Assembly (NCBI GenBank): GCA_012841005.1
Contig: DUVO01000041.1
Span: 1 to 5,375, forward strand
Direction: 5' to 3'
Length of the DNA: 5,375 nucleotides
Origin: Bacillota bacterium
Lineage (GTDB): Bacteria > Bacillota > DTU030
The notes under the pieces are model-generated. The model saw nothing but the letters and a program-made list of their open reading frames with translations. It made no database searches and was not told the DNA's origin. Position 1 is the stretch's first letter, and every line of letters starts with the position of its first letter. The position numbers and the translations under genes were made by a program. Of the stretch, positions 1 to 4,847 are shown piece by piece.

Positions 1-1202
1 TCAATGGTCCACTCAATTGTGGCGGTACCCGTCTCACCTCCGCTGCCGGTCACCCCGACATTTGTCTCAAGAAGCGCCTTCGCGTCCGTTTCCGAGGTAC
101 CGTAATCGACTTCAATGTCGAAATTTTCAGCAGCAGTCGACGCGTACTGGACAGGCTCCGCGGCCTCATCCTGGACAATAACTTTTACATGAGCTTTTTT
201 TCCTCCCGGATTGACGATGCCATCGGGCAGGGTAAAGGTTCCCTCGAATTCATAATCGCCTGCTGTATCGCCGTCATACGGGGGAGTGCCGCCGTCCCAG
301 CTAACAGTAAGATTCTCAGTTGAACCATCGTCCAGCGTGACCTTAACCTTGGCAGGAAGGCCTGTATCAGCAAGAGCGGTCCCAAAGGGAACCGTGATAT
401 CCCCGAGTGTTTCTACACTTACAATTTCACGATCCACGACGGGGGGCACCGCGACCGATACCTTGACCGTGTAAGTCTGTTTTGTCTTCCCGTCTTCGGC
501 AGTGACCGTAAAGGTCCAGGTCTTGCCGCCGTCGGATGTACTGGGGGTGCTGACCTTGGCCTTGCCATGGTTGGGGGTCACCTTGACATCACTGGCCTTG
601 AGGTCGGAGAGTATGGTGCCGGAAGGCAGGGTGACCGAGAAGGTATTGCCGGACTTGGTCGCCGTTACACCCTTGACCGTGACACTCTTGACACTGGCAT
701 CCGTACTCAGCTTCATCCGGTAGCCCTTATTATTGACCTGGTATTCCTCAATTACCTTGAGGTCGGGATCAATCACCTTGACAAACTGCAGGGCAACCCG
801 TCCGGGGTCGGCGTTTCCGCTATTAAACCATTTGTAAATGGCGACAACATTTCTGCCGAGCTCCATGACATACTTAGTAATAAATATGTCATAATCGACA
901 TGCTGCTCCGTCACCTTGCTCAAGTAAGCAATCACGCCGCCGCCAGAAGTACTCTTCGAGGCGAAATAGAATTTGGCAAGTTTGGCTTGAGAGCTATTCT
1001 GGTTAACCCGATAGTAAATATACGAATCAATCAGCTGATCGTAATCAACAACGTAGTGAACACCATTACTCTTGACGACATAGGCTACCGGTGGCACAAA
1101 AGCCTGCTGCGCGAGCACTTCCGTGATCGGAGTCGCGCTGAAAACCATCGCCACCGCAAGCAGCAATACCAAGAGTCTGCTGCTCATTTTTCTTAATTTC
1201 AT
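1..1202 (-). CDS. Secreted surface protein with Ig-like domains, C-terminus beyond window
   Basis: The frame is open from an ATG at 1202 to the window edge, giving 400 codons with no stop, so the C-terminus is missing. Residues 1-31 look like a signal peptide: basic start (MKLRK), hydrophobic core LLVLLLAVAMVF, and a probable signal peptidase I site after EVLA. Residues about 35-150 form a Tyr- and Val-rich domain I do not recognise. Residues about 155-250 resemble DUF5018/cadherin-like beta domains, ending in a TFTVTAEDGKTKQTYTVKV strand. Residues about 257-345 resemble a bacterial Ig-like domain (VPFGTAL, LDDGSTENLTVSWDGG). A further, similar domain begins near 350 and is cut off. A ribosome binding site AAGGGGG (1210-1216) sits 7 bases upstream. 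The gene follows the Thr-rich membrane protein after 58 bases without a terminator, so co-transcription is likely. The role is inferred to be extracellular, perhaps adhesion or polymer binding; no catalytic motif is visible. Confidence 0.88.
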   Translation of the reverse strand, partial: MKLRKMSSRLLVLLLAVAMVFSATPITEVLAQQAFVPPVAYVVKSNGVHYVVDYDQLIDSYIYYRVNQNSSQAKLAKFYFASKSTSGGGVIAYLSKVTEQHVDYDIFITKYVMELGRNVVAIYKWFNSGNADPGRVALQFVKVIDPDLKVIEEYQVNNKGYRMKLSTDASVKSVTVKGVTATKSGNTFSVTLPSGTILSDLKASDVKVTPNHGKAKVSTPSTSDGGKTWTFTVTAEDGKTKQTYTVKVSVAVPPVVDREIVSVETLGDITVPFGTALADTGLPAKVKVTLDDGSTENLTVSWDGGTPPYDGDTAGDYEFEGTFTLPDGIVNPGGKKAHVKVIVQDEAAEPVQYASTAAENFDIEVDYGTSETDAKALLETNVGVTGSGGETGTATIEWTI

Positions 1203-1260
1203 TTTGGGGCCCCCTTGTATTCGTTGCTAAGTCACGATTATGATTGCCGGCCGAACAAGG

Positions 1261-1815
1261 TTATCGAGATACCTTGACTTTTGAACTGTAGCTTTTGTCA
1301 GCTAAGGTCTCCGTTTTGATCCAATATTCATTCGCGGACGCAGACGGCTGCATGGTCTGCCCGCCATAAGTCACTTTGTAGCTGCCCGTGTATCCATCAT
1401 TCGTTTTGATTTTTACAAATACCAAAATCTCCCCCGTCGCCGTCACAGCGTCGTCCGTTGTGACTGAATAAGTGAAAGGCTTGGCAGTTGTTGTGGTCGT
1501 TGACTTCTTGGTTGTGGTCGTCGCCTTGGTCGTGGTTGTCGGCTCTTCCGTGGTTGTCGGCTCTTCGGTCGTGGTCGTCGTGGTCGTCGTAGTCGTCGTG
1601 GTCGTTGTAGTCGTTGTCGGAGGCTCGGTTGGAGCTTCGGTCATCTCGGTTGTTTCGGTCGGTTCCGGTTCCTCTTCACGCTTGCAGCACTTGGGAACAC
1701 ACAGAATCAAAAGAAGCAGGAGAATCAGGGCCAGAACAGCGGATAGCGCTGCCAGAATATTTCTTTGTTTTTCGACCTTAGTCAGGACTTTTTTCTTGTC
1801 ATCTCCGTTGCTCAT
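1261..1815 (-). CDS. Membrane-anchored protein with poly-Thr stalk and small C-terminal beta domain
   Basis: This 184-residue protein has a Lys-rich cytoplasmic N-terminus (residues 1-18), one transmembrane helix (about 20-41, LALILLLLLILCV) and a KCCKREEE juxtamembrane segment. A stalk follows at about 50-112, with an uninterrupted run of 17 Thr (67-83) and then EEP-TTT-EEP-TTTT-KA-TTTT-KKS-TTTTT. A final domain of about 70 residues (112-184) is predicted to be beta-rich (VFVKIKTNDGYTGSYKV). The charge pattern suggests N-in, C-out topology, so the C-terminal domain would be displayed outside on a stiff stalk that may be glycosylated; that is inference. The start is supported by GGAGGAG (1821-1827), 5 bases before the ATG. 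The TAA stop at 1261-1263 is followed by the secreted Ig-like protein, probably in the same operon. I do not recognise a named family; a structural or adhesin-accessory role is possible. Confidence 0.85.
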   Translation of the reverse strand: MSNGDDKKKVLTKVEKQRNILAALSAVLALILLLLLILCVPKCCKREEEPEPTETTEMTEAPTEPPTTTTTTTTTTTTTTTTTEEPTTTEEPTTTTKATTTTKKSTTTTTAKPFTYSVTTDDAVTATGEILVFVKIKTNDGYTGSYKVTYGGQTMQPSASANEYWIKTETLADKSYSSKVKVSR

Positions 1816-1882
1816 GTCGTCTCCTCCAACTTTCTGTTTTGGAATTGTTTGTCTTTAGGTTGAAAATGATTGAAAGGGATAT

Positions 1883-1915
1883 AAAAAAGGCGCCACCCTG
1901 AATCCATGATGGCGC
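1883..1915 (-). terminator. Intrinsic terminator in leader of surface-protein operon
   Basis: On the minus strand GCGCCATC (1908-1915) pairs with GGTGGCGC (1890-1897) through 8 bp including one G-U, with a 10-base loop, followed by C and TTTTTT (1883-1888). The plus strand has no U-tract, so it acts on minus-strand transcripts only. It lies between the promoter and the first gene rather than behind a gene, which suggests attenuation. Confidence 0.75.
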
Positions 1916-2003
1916 TCTTCGTCCCTGATACTTCTGGATCCATACCAGTCGTATGTTCCATAAAAATAGAAAACCCGAACACTTCTCCCCTACCTATCTC
2001 CAT
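1883..2003 (-). ncRNA. Structured leader RNA or small RNA with internal terminator
   Basis: A transcript from the promoter at 2010-2039 would begin near 2003 and meet an intrinsic terminator at 1883-1915, about 90 bases before the start of the Thr-rich protein gene. It contains a second hairpin at 1936-1959: CATAC, a GACTG loop and GTATG, extended by GGA/TCC across a small internal loop. No reading frame with a ribosome binding site lies inside. This layout fits either a 5' leader that controls read-through into the surface-protein operon, or an independent small RNA of about 120 nt. I could not match it to T-box, c-di-GMP, SAM, purine, fluoride or manganese riboswitch signatures from memory, so the class is unknown. 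Confidence 0.4.
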
Positions 2004-2009
2004 TGTTAC

Positions 2010-2039
2010 ATTATCACCAAAGTCTACACCTCTTGTCAA
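2010..2039 (-). promoter_or_regulatory. Sigma-A-type promoter for surface-protein operon
   Basis: The -35 element is a perfect TTGACA (2034-2039) and the -10 is GATAAT (2010-2015), with an 18-base spacer. AT-rich sequence just upstream (about 2041-2075) could serve as an UP element. The predicted transcription start is near 2003, giving a leader of about 190 bases to the ATG at 1815. Confidence 0.7.
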
Positions 2040-2363
2040 CTTGAGAAAGTATAAATATACGAAAATTTGGGTTTACTGAAATAAAGACATGGTTTTCCCG
2101 TTGAAACTGCATCCGATCTGCCCGGCATTACCCCTAACTATGTCTTCAAATTAATCAACTGCACTGCTTCTGAATACCGGCCATCAATCACTCCGTCTCA
2201 TACGCGGGGCACTTCCTTCACTTGATTATCCCTATCCCGGGAGTTGATATTTTGGCTGAGGCCGATCACCCCGCCGTAATTGCCATACCTCCATTATCAA
2301 CTTTTGCGCAGCCTTCTGCGCAGCATGGGGATGGCCACCCCACATGGAGCCGCCCCACGCCGC
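2040..2363. other. Intergenic stretch without a convincing gene
   Basis: No reading frame here has both length and a ribosome binding site. The minus strand holds a GGAGG followed by very short open stretches (31 codons or fewer) that cannot be supported as genes. The right part is GC-rich and carries two adjacent inverted repeats (2305-2342). The left part is AT-rich and leads into the surface-operon promoter. The stretch may hold decayed coding sequence, but nothing recognisable remains. Confidence 0.5.
2305..2342. repeat. Two tandem inverted repeats
   Basis: TGCGCAG (2305-2311), loop CCTT, then CTGCGCA (2316-2322) is a perfect 7-bp hairpin. Four bases later TGGGG (2326-2330) and CCCCA (2338-2342) flank a 7-base loop. 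Both lie 20-60 bases past the stop of the small gene at 2364. Neither is followed by a U-tract on either strand, so they are not standard intrinsic terminators; they could protect a 3' end or bind a protein. Confidence 0.45.
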
Positions 2364-2552
2364 CTATGGCCAAAGGGGCAGCGTCGCGCCGGCTTTGCCC
2401 TGAACGGGTGTGTCCTGCCCGATCGGGGAAAGCCAGTCGTCAAGCCGCGTGATCTGCCCCAAGTTGAGAACCGTGCCGTCCTTGCCGTTGGTGACGGTAA
2501 AAACGAAGGCCGTGCCGTTTTCGGAGGTTTCCGCGACGGTTAGATAGCGCAT
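2364..2552 (-). CDS. Small protein of unknown function (62 residues)
   Basis: The protein begins MRYLTVAETSENGTAFVFTV and ends in GATLPLWP before a TAG stop. It has no transmembrane segment, signal peptide, cysteines or motif that I recognise; alternating hydrophobic residues in the first half suggest beta strands, and residues 22-26 read NGKDG. Reality as a gene is supported by context: AAAGGAGG (2560-2567) lies 7 bases before the ATG, and a plausible promoter with an operator-like palindrome lies 36-65 bases upstream of the start codon. The gene stands alone, downstream of the tRNA-Arg terminator. It may be an intact small orphan gene or the 5' remnant of a longer one; the sequence after the stop does not obviously continue it in another frame. 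Confidence 0.55.
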   Translation of the reverse strand: MRYLTVAETSENGTAFVFTVTNGKDGTVLNLGQITRLDDWLSPIGQDTPVQGKAGATLPLWP

Positions 2553-2587
2553 CCCGATCCCTCCTTTCGCTGCAGGATAGCATTTTT

Positions 2588-2617
2588 ACTTTAGTCGCAT
2601 TTGCGACGTCCTGTAAA
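2588..2617 (-). promoter_or_regulatory. Candidate promoter with palindromic operator
   Basis: A -35 TTTACA (2612-2617) and a -10 TAAAGT (2588-2593) are separated by 18 bases. A perfect palindrome, GTCGCA-AA-TGCGAC (2594-2607), fills most of the spacer and abuts the -10. Transcription would start near 2581, leaving a leader of about 29 bases that contains the strong ribosome binding site of the small gene. A dimeric repressor bound at this site would block the polymerase; the regulator is not identifiable here. Confidence 0.5.
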
Positions 2618-2693
2618 CAAAAACGAAAGGGATTTTTTAGCGAAATCGTGCTTTGTCTGTGTGAGCAGTAATCGCAAAAAGTGAACGAAGATG

Positions 2694-2731
2694 AAAAAGC
2701 CGAAAACCCTGTGAATCTGTGGTTTCCGGCT
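2694..2731 (-). terminator. Intrinsic terminator after tRNA-Arg
   Basis: On the minus strand AGCCGGAAACC (2721-2731) pairs with GGTTTTCGGCT (2698-2708) through 11 bp including one G-U, with a 12-base loop, followed by TTTT. It begins 8 bases after the CCA end of the tRNA and so closes that transcription unit. Confidence 0.85.
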
Positions 2732-2738
2732 CCCGGCA

Positions 2739-2815
2739 TGGTGCGCCAGAAGGGATTCGAACCCCCGGCCCCTTCCTTAGGAGGGAAGTGCTCTATCCTG
2801 CTGAGCTACTGGCGC
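2739..2815 (-). tRNA. tRNA-Arg (anticodon CCT), CCA encoded
   Basis: The 77-base gene folds as a standard cloverleaf. The acceptor stem pairs GCGCCAG with CTGGCGC, followed by discriminator A and an encoded CCA (2739-2741). The D arm contains GCTCAGCAGGATAGAGC. The anticodon stem CTTCC/GGAAG encloses loop CTCCTAA with anticodon CCT, reading the Arg codon AGG. The T arm carries GGTTCGAATCC. No intron or variable-arm oddity is seen. It lies between the uracil permease terminator and its own terminator. Confidence 0.96.
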
Positions 2816-2828
2816 ATGAATCCTTGAC

Positions 2829-2837
2829 AGTATACCA
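2829..2837 (-). promoter_or_regulatory. Possible extended -10 promoter for tRNA-Arg
   Basis: TGG-TATACT (extended -10, TATACT at 2829-2834) lies 13 bases before the tRNA 5' end. It overlaps the U-tract of the permease terminator, and no good -35 is present at 17 bases, because that position falls in the terminator stem. The tRNA therefore probably depends on this extended -10 element or on leaky termination. Confidence 0.4.
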
Positions 2838-2865
2838 AAAGCGGCCCCGCTTTGGCGGAGCCGCT
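2837..2865 (-). terminator. Intrinsic terminator of uracil permease gene
   Basis: On the minus strand AGCGGCTCCGC (2855-2865) pairs with GCGGGGCCGCT (2840-2850) through 11 bp with one T-G pair and a CAAA loop; the terminal T continues as TTTT (2837-2840). It lies 35 bases after the permease stop codon and upstream of the tRNA. Confidence 0.85.
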
Positions 2866-2900
2866 GGTCAAACAAATTGTTCGGGACCGGTAAGTGATTC

Positions 2901-4367
2901 TTACTTGTCCTCTGCCTCACCTGCTTCATCGCTGAATTCGTAGTCTTTGCCGGGCAGAACAGCATTCAGGACAATACCCAGGATCGCCGCGATGGCCAGA
3001 CCCGACAGGTTGATCTCAGTCGCGCCGACCGGGAAGGTCAGGCCGCCGCGAACATCGAAGCCAAGGCCGGAGACCAGGATAACGGCCGCGATGATCAGGT
3101 TGCGGGTATTGGTCAGGTCGACCTGGTTCTCAACCATGTTGCGGACGCCGATGGCGGTGATCATACCATAAAGGATGAAAGACACGCCGCCAATGACCAC
3201 GCTGGGAATGGAGCCGATGGCTCCACCGACAACCGGAACGAAGCTCGCGATAATCGCCATGACAGCAGCGACCTGCATGACCCGCGGGTCATAGACACGG
3301 GTCAGAACCAGAACACCCGTGTTCTCGCCGTAAGTGGTGTTGGCGGGGCCGCCGACGATGGAGGCCAGGCTGGTCGCCACACCGTCACCGATCAGGGTGC
3401 GGTGAAGGCCGGGTTTGGCGATAAAGTTTTTGCCCACCGTGGCGGAGATGGCGACGATATCGCCGACATGCTCCATCATGGTGGCCAGCGCAATCGGCAC
3501 AATGGTGATGATGGCGCTTACATCAAACTTCATGATCTGGGAGGCTGTCACCGGGACTCCGACAATACCGACACCCTTGAGCGCCGAGAAGTCAACGATA
3601 CCGAAGAGCAAGGACAGGACATAACCGACGATAACGCCTGCCAGGATGGGGACAATCTTCAGCATGCCCCTGCCCCAAAGGTTGGAGACGATAATAGCAG
3701 CGATCGCACCCAGGGCGATCACCCAATTGACCCCACCGGGCAAGGCTGCACCGTCTTTTACCCGGACCAGGGTATCCATGATGCCACCATCACCGGGCCC
3801 CCCGATTGCTACCGGAGCCAGAATCAATCCGATCAGCATAATGACCGGGCCCGTGACAACGGGCGGGAAGAAGCGCATGACGCGCTTGGGGCCAACCAGC
3901 CGGATGATTCCAGCCACGATGACATACACGAAACCGGCGACAAAAACACCGCCGCACGCGTAAGGCAGTTTGGCGGGGTCATTTTGCCCCACATGCAGAT
4001 AGCCTGCGATAAAGGCAAAGGATGAGCCCAGGAAGGCGGGAACTTTACCTCCTGTGACCAGGTGGAAAAATAAGGTCCCGACGCCGGCTGTCAGCAGGGC
4101 TGTCGAGACATTCAGGCCGGTCAGAATGGGAACCAGGATGGTGGCGCCGAACATCGCAAACAAATGCTGTACGCCCAACACCAGAGTTCTCGGAACCCCC
4201 AGCTCCCTGACATCGTAGACAGGCTCAATGCCCAGCTTTGATTTCTCTTTTGCTTTTTTCAGCGTGCGAGAAACGGTATTGCGGGACAACCTCAACGATT
4301 CAGCGATTTCTCGCTGATTGAAAATGCCTGCCGCTGCCATCCTGATGATTTCTCGGTATTGGGTCAT
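2901..4367 (-). CDS. uraA: Uracil permease with N-terminal IS21 transposase helix-turn-helix fusion
   Basis: This 488-residue protein is a nucleobase:cation symporter-2 (UraA/PyrP) expected to import uracil across the cytoplasmic membrane. The permease part starts near residue 48 with [20 protein letters not shown] and continues through the usual many hydrophobic segments. Family signatures include [14 protein letters not shown] (67-80), GSSFAFI (114-120), EHVGD (299-303) and [10 protein letters not shown] (343-352). Glu299 and Glu348 match the uracil-binding glutamates of E. coli UraA (241 and 290); the His245 position is Asp303. Residues 1-43 are not permease: [20 protein letters not shown] and the following [14 protein letters not shown] match the N-terminal helix-turn-helix of IS21 IstA. 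The protein is about 44 residues longer before QHLF than E. coli UraA. No ATG, GTG or TTG lies in frame between the junction and the first membrane helix, so translation should use the ATG at 4367 with AAGGAGGT. No PyrR-type attenuator is visible upstream. Confidence 0.93.
   Translation of the reverse strand: MTQYREIIRMAAAGIFNQREIAESLRLSRNTVSRTLKKAKEKSKLGIEPVYDVRELGVPRTLVLGVQHLFAMFGATILVPILTGLNVSTALLTAGVGTLFFHLVTGGKVPAFLGSSFAFIAGYLHVGQNDPAKLPYACGGVFVAGFVYVIVAGIIRLVGPKRVMRFFPPVVTGPVIMLIGLILAPVAIGGPGDGGIMDTLVRVKDGAALPGGVNWVIALGAIAAIIVSNLWGRGMLKIVPILAGVIVGYVLSLLFGIVDFSALKGVGIVGVPVTASQIMKFDVSAIITIVPIALATMMEHVGDIVAISATVGKNFIAKPGLHRTLIGDGVATSLASIVGGPANTTYGENTGVLVLTRVYDPRVMQVAAVMAIIASFVPVVGGAIGSIPSVVIGGVSFILYGMITAIGVRNMVENQVDLTNTRNLIIAAVILVSGLGFDVRGGLTFPVGATEINLSGLAIAAILGIVLNAVLPGKDYEFSDEAGEAEDK
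4239..4367 (-). pseudogene. istA: 5' fragment of istA (IS21 transposase), fused in frame to permease
   Basis: The first 43 codons of the permease reading frame encode the IstA-type DNA-binding start: MTQYREIIR, a first helix, then [20 protein letters not shown] as helix-turn-helix. In intact IS21 elements this is followed by further DNA-binding regions and a DDE catalytic core of several hundred residues, then istB. None of that is present; the frame passes straight into permease sequence around 4220-4240. The remnant cannot transpose by itself. The family call rests on remembered similarity, not on a search. Confidence 0.75.
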
Positions 4368-4372
4368 ATGCT

Positions 4373-4381
4373 GACCTCCTT
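4373..4381 (-). promoter_or_regulatory. Strong ribosome binding site inherited from IS21
   Basis: AAGGAGGT lies about 6 bases before the ATG at 4367-4365. It decides the start of the fused protein, since no alternative start with a ribosome binding site is present near the istA-permease junction. Confidence 0.85.
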
Positions 4382-4389
4382 AAATAATA

Positions 4390-4411
4390 GTTGCCGCCAT
4401 TCGGCGGCAAC
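4390..4411. repeat. Perfect 9-bp hairpin before the fused gene
   Basis: GTTGCCGCC (4390-4398) and GGCGGCAAC (4403-4411) are separated by 4 bases. On the minus strand the hairpin ends 9 bases before AAGGAGG and is followed by TATTATTT, a poor U-tract. On the plus strand it is followed by TCATTTT. It may block transcription entering the element from outside, or shape the 5' end of the permease mRNA. Confidence 0.7.
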
Positions 4412-4413
4412 TC

Positions 4414-4443
4414 ATTTTAACAAGGAGATCTAAAATGTTTTAA
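4414..4443 (-). promoter_or_regulatory. Weak candidate promoter inside the IS21 end
   Basis: TTAAAA (4438-4443) and TAAAAT (4414-4419) are 18 bases apart. A start near 4407 would fall inside the first arm of the hairpin at 4390-4411, so that only longer read-through transcripts could form the full hairpin. The -35 matches consensus at 4 of 6 positions; other AT-rich hexamers nearby are possible. Confidence 0.3.
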
Positions 4444-4464
4444 CGGTTTCGATTAAAATGTTTT
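4431..4464. repeat. Direct repeat TAAAATGTTTT, two copies
   Basis: Exact 11-base copies lie at 4431-4441 and 4454-4464, offset by 23 bases. This is close to the 22-base period of the adjacent repeat array but out of register with it. They overlap the candidate promoter region of the IS21 end. Confidence 0.6.
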
Positions 4465-4482
4465 TTCAATGCACCTTTTGCC

Positions 4483-4593
4483 CGGAATGCTTGGCTCCCA
4501 TGTCCCGGAATGGATGGTTCTCAACCGCGGAATCCTTGGCTCCGAAGCGCGGAACGATGTAACTTTCGCGTCGGAATATCCACACAGGGATTT
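4483..4593 (-). repeat. Array of five ~22-bp repeats in IS21 end
   Basis: CGGAA(T/C) on the plus strand recurs at 4483, 4506, 4528, 4550 and 4572, spaced 23, 22, 22 and 22 bases. Copies at 4483 and 4528 share a longer core, CGGAATNCTTGGCTCC; the copy at 4506 is intermediate; the last two keep mainly the CGGAA core. Regular spacing of about two helical turns fits transposase-binding repeats at IS21 ends. Confidence 0.65.
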
Positions 4594-4702
4594 GATTTTT
4601 CAAAAGGGATCCGGGCTTGGTGGTGGACATTCCAAAGGGACGTTGTCTCTTTCGATCGTGGAAGAGCAGTGATTATTTGAACTGAACCCAAAATGTTGGA
4701 CA

Positions 4703-4825
4703 AAAAAGATAAAATGACTGACATGGGAGGTCCAGGATGTGAGATTTTTATTTCTTGTCGCCGCGACGATAGGCGGCCTTTTGTTTTTCCACAATTTGTC
4801 GTTTGGTGGCCATTGATAATTTCAT
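4703..4825 (-). pseudogene. Decayed transposase gene, N-terminal remnant
   Basis: An ATG at 4825, with AAGGAGG (4834-4840) 8 bases upstream, starts MKLSMATKRQIVEKQ and reaches GDKK before TAA at 4748-4750 (25 codons). Past the stop the same frame reads KSHILDLPCQS before meeting the IS21 terminus at 4702. From memory this resembles the start of clostridial integrase-core transposases whose N-terminus runs KKEKSxILDEL...TGYNRKYA, so the TAA probably replaced a GAA codon. The rest of that gene is absent from the window. The product, if made, would be a 25-residue peptide of no known function. Confidence 0.5.
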
Positions 4826-4833
4826 TCCCTTCA

Positions 4834-4847
4834 CCTCCTTACGGAGG
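4834..4847 (-). promoter_or_regulatory. Hairpin sequestering the ribosome binding site of the transposase remnant
   Basis: On the minus strand CCTCC (4843-4847), loop GTAA and GGAGG (4834-4838) form a 5-bp hairpin with a GNRA-type tetraloop. It buries the Shine-Dalgarno sequence of the transposase remnant, which would keep translation low. Confidence 0.5.

Larger units (their letters stand above)
4225..4702 (-). mobile_element. IS21-family left-end remnant
   Basis: The outer end reads TGTCCAACATTTTGGG from 4702 on the minus strand, starting with the TG expected of IS21 termini. It is followed by a 335-base non-coding end with periodic repeats (4483-4593), a hairpin (4390-4411), a strong ribosome binding site and the istA start. 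Only the left end and about 43 istA codons remain; no right end, istB or catalytic core occurs in the window. The outer end lies inside the remains of another transposase gene, so elements have been nested here. Confidence 0.65.

Noticed and set aside
567..1196. Plus-strand 209-codon frame opposite the Ig-like protein
   Set aside because: It is antisense to a well-supported gene with signal peptide and Ig-like domains; its composition (His-, Arg- and Asn-rich tail) is typical of a shadow frame.
1472..1858. Plus-strand frame encoding a long poly-Val protein
   Set aside because: It is the antisense shadow of the poly-Thr stalk and has no ribosome binding site; the minus-strand frame has start signal, membrane helix and a sensible domain order.
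1883..2003. T-box leader, because of AGGGTGG near the terminator
   Set aside because: In T-box RNAs this motif forms the antiterminator and the 5' side of the terminator; here it is on the 3' side, and no specifier loop or tRNA-pairing domain is visible.
1812..2039. Minus-strand 75-codon frame whose stop overlaps the start of the Thr-stalk gene
   Set aside because: Its TTG start is the -35 element of the promoter, so it would not be transcribed from its start, and it spans the leader terminator; no ribosome binding site is present.
2440..2739. Minus-strand 99-codon frame between tRNA and small gene
   Set aside because: It starts within the tRNA 3' flank, runs through the tRNA terminator and overlaps the better supported small gene in another frame.
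2739..2815. tRNA-Arg as an attachment site for an integrated element
   Set aside because: No second copy of the tRNA 3' end and no integrase gene is present in the window.
2719..2943. Plus-strand frame crossing the tRNA
   Set aside because: It reads antisense through tRNA-Arg and the permease terminator and has no start signal.
3402..4025. Plus-strand 207-codon frame rich in Asp and His
   Set aside because: It is antisense to the permease, with charge-rich composition produced by the complement of membrane-helix codons, and has no family resemblance.
4483..4593. CRISPR array
   Set aside because: The units are about 22 bases with no separate unique spacers, only a short core is conserved, and they lie inside an IS21 end without cas genes.
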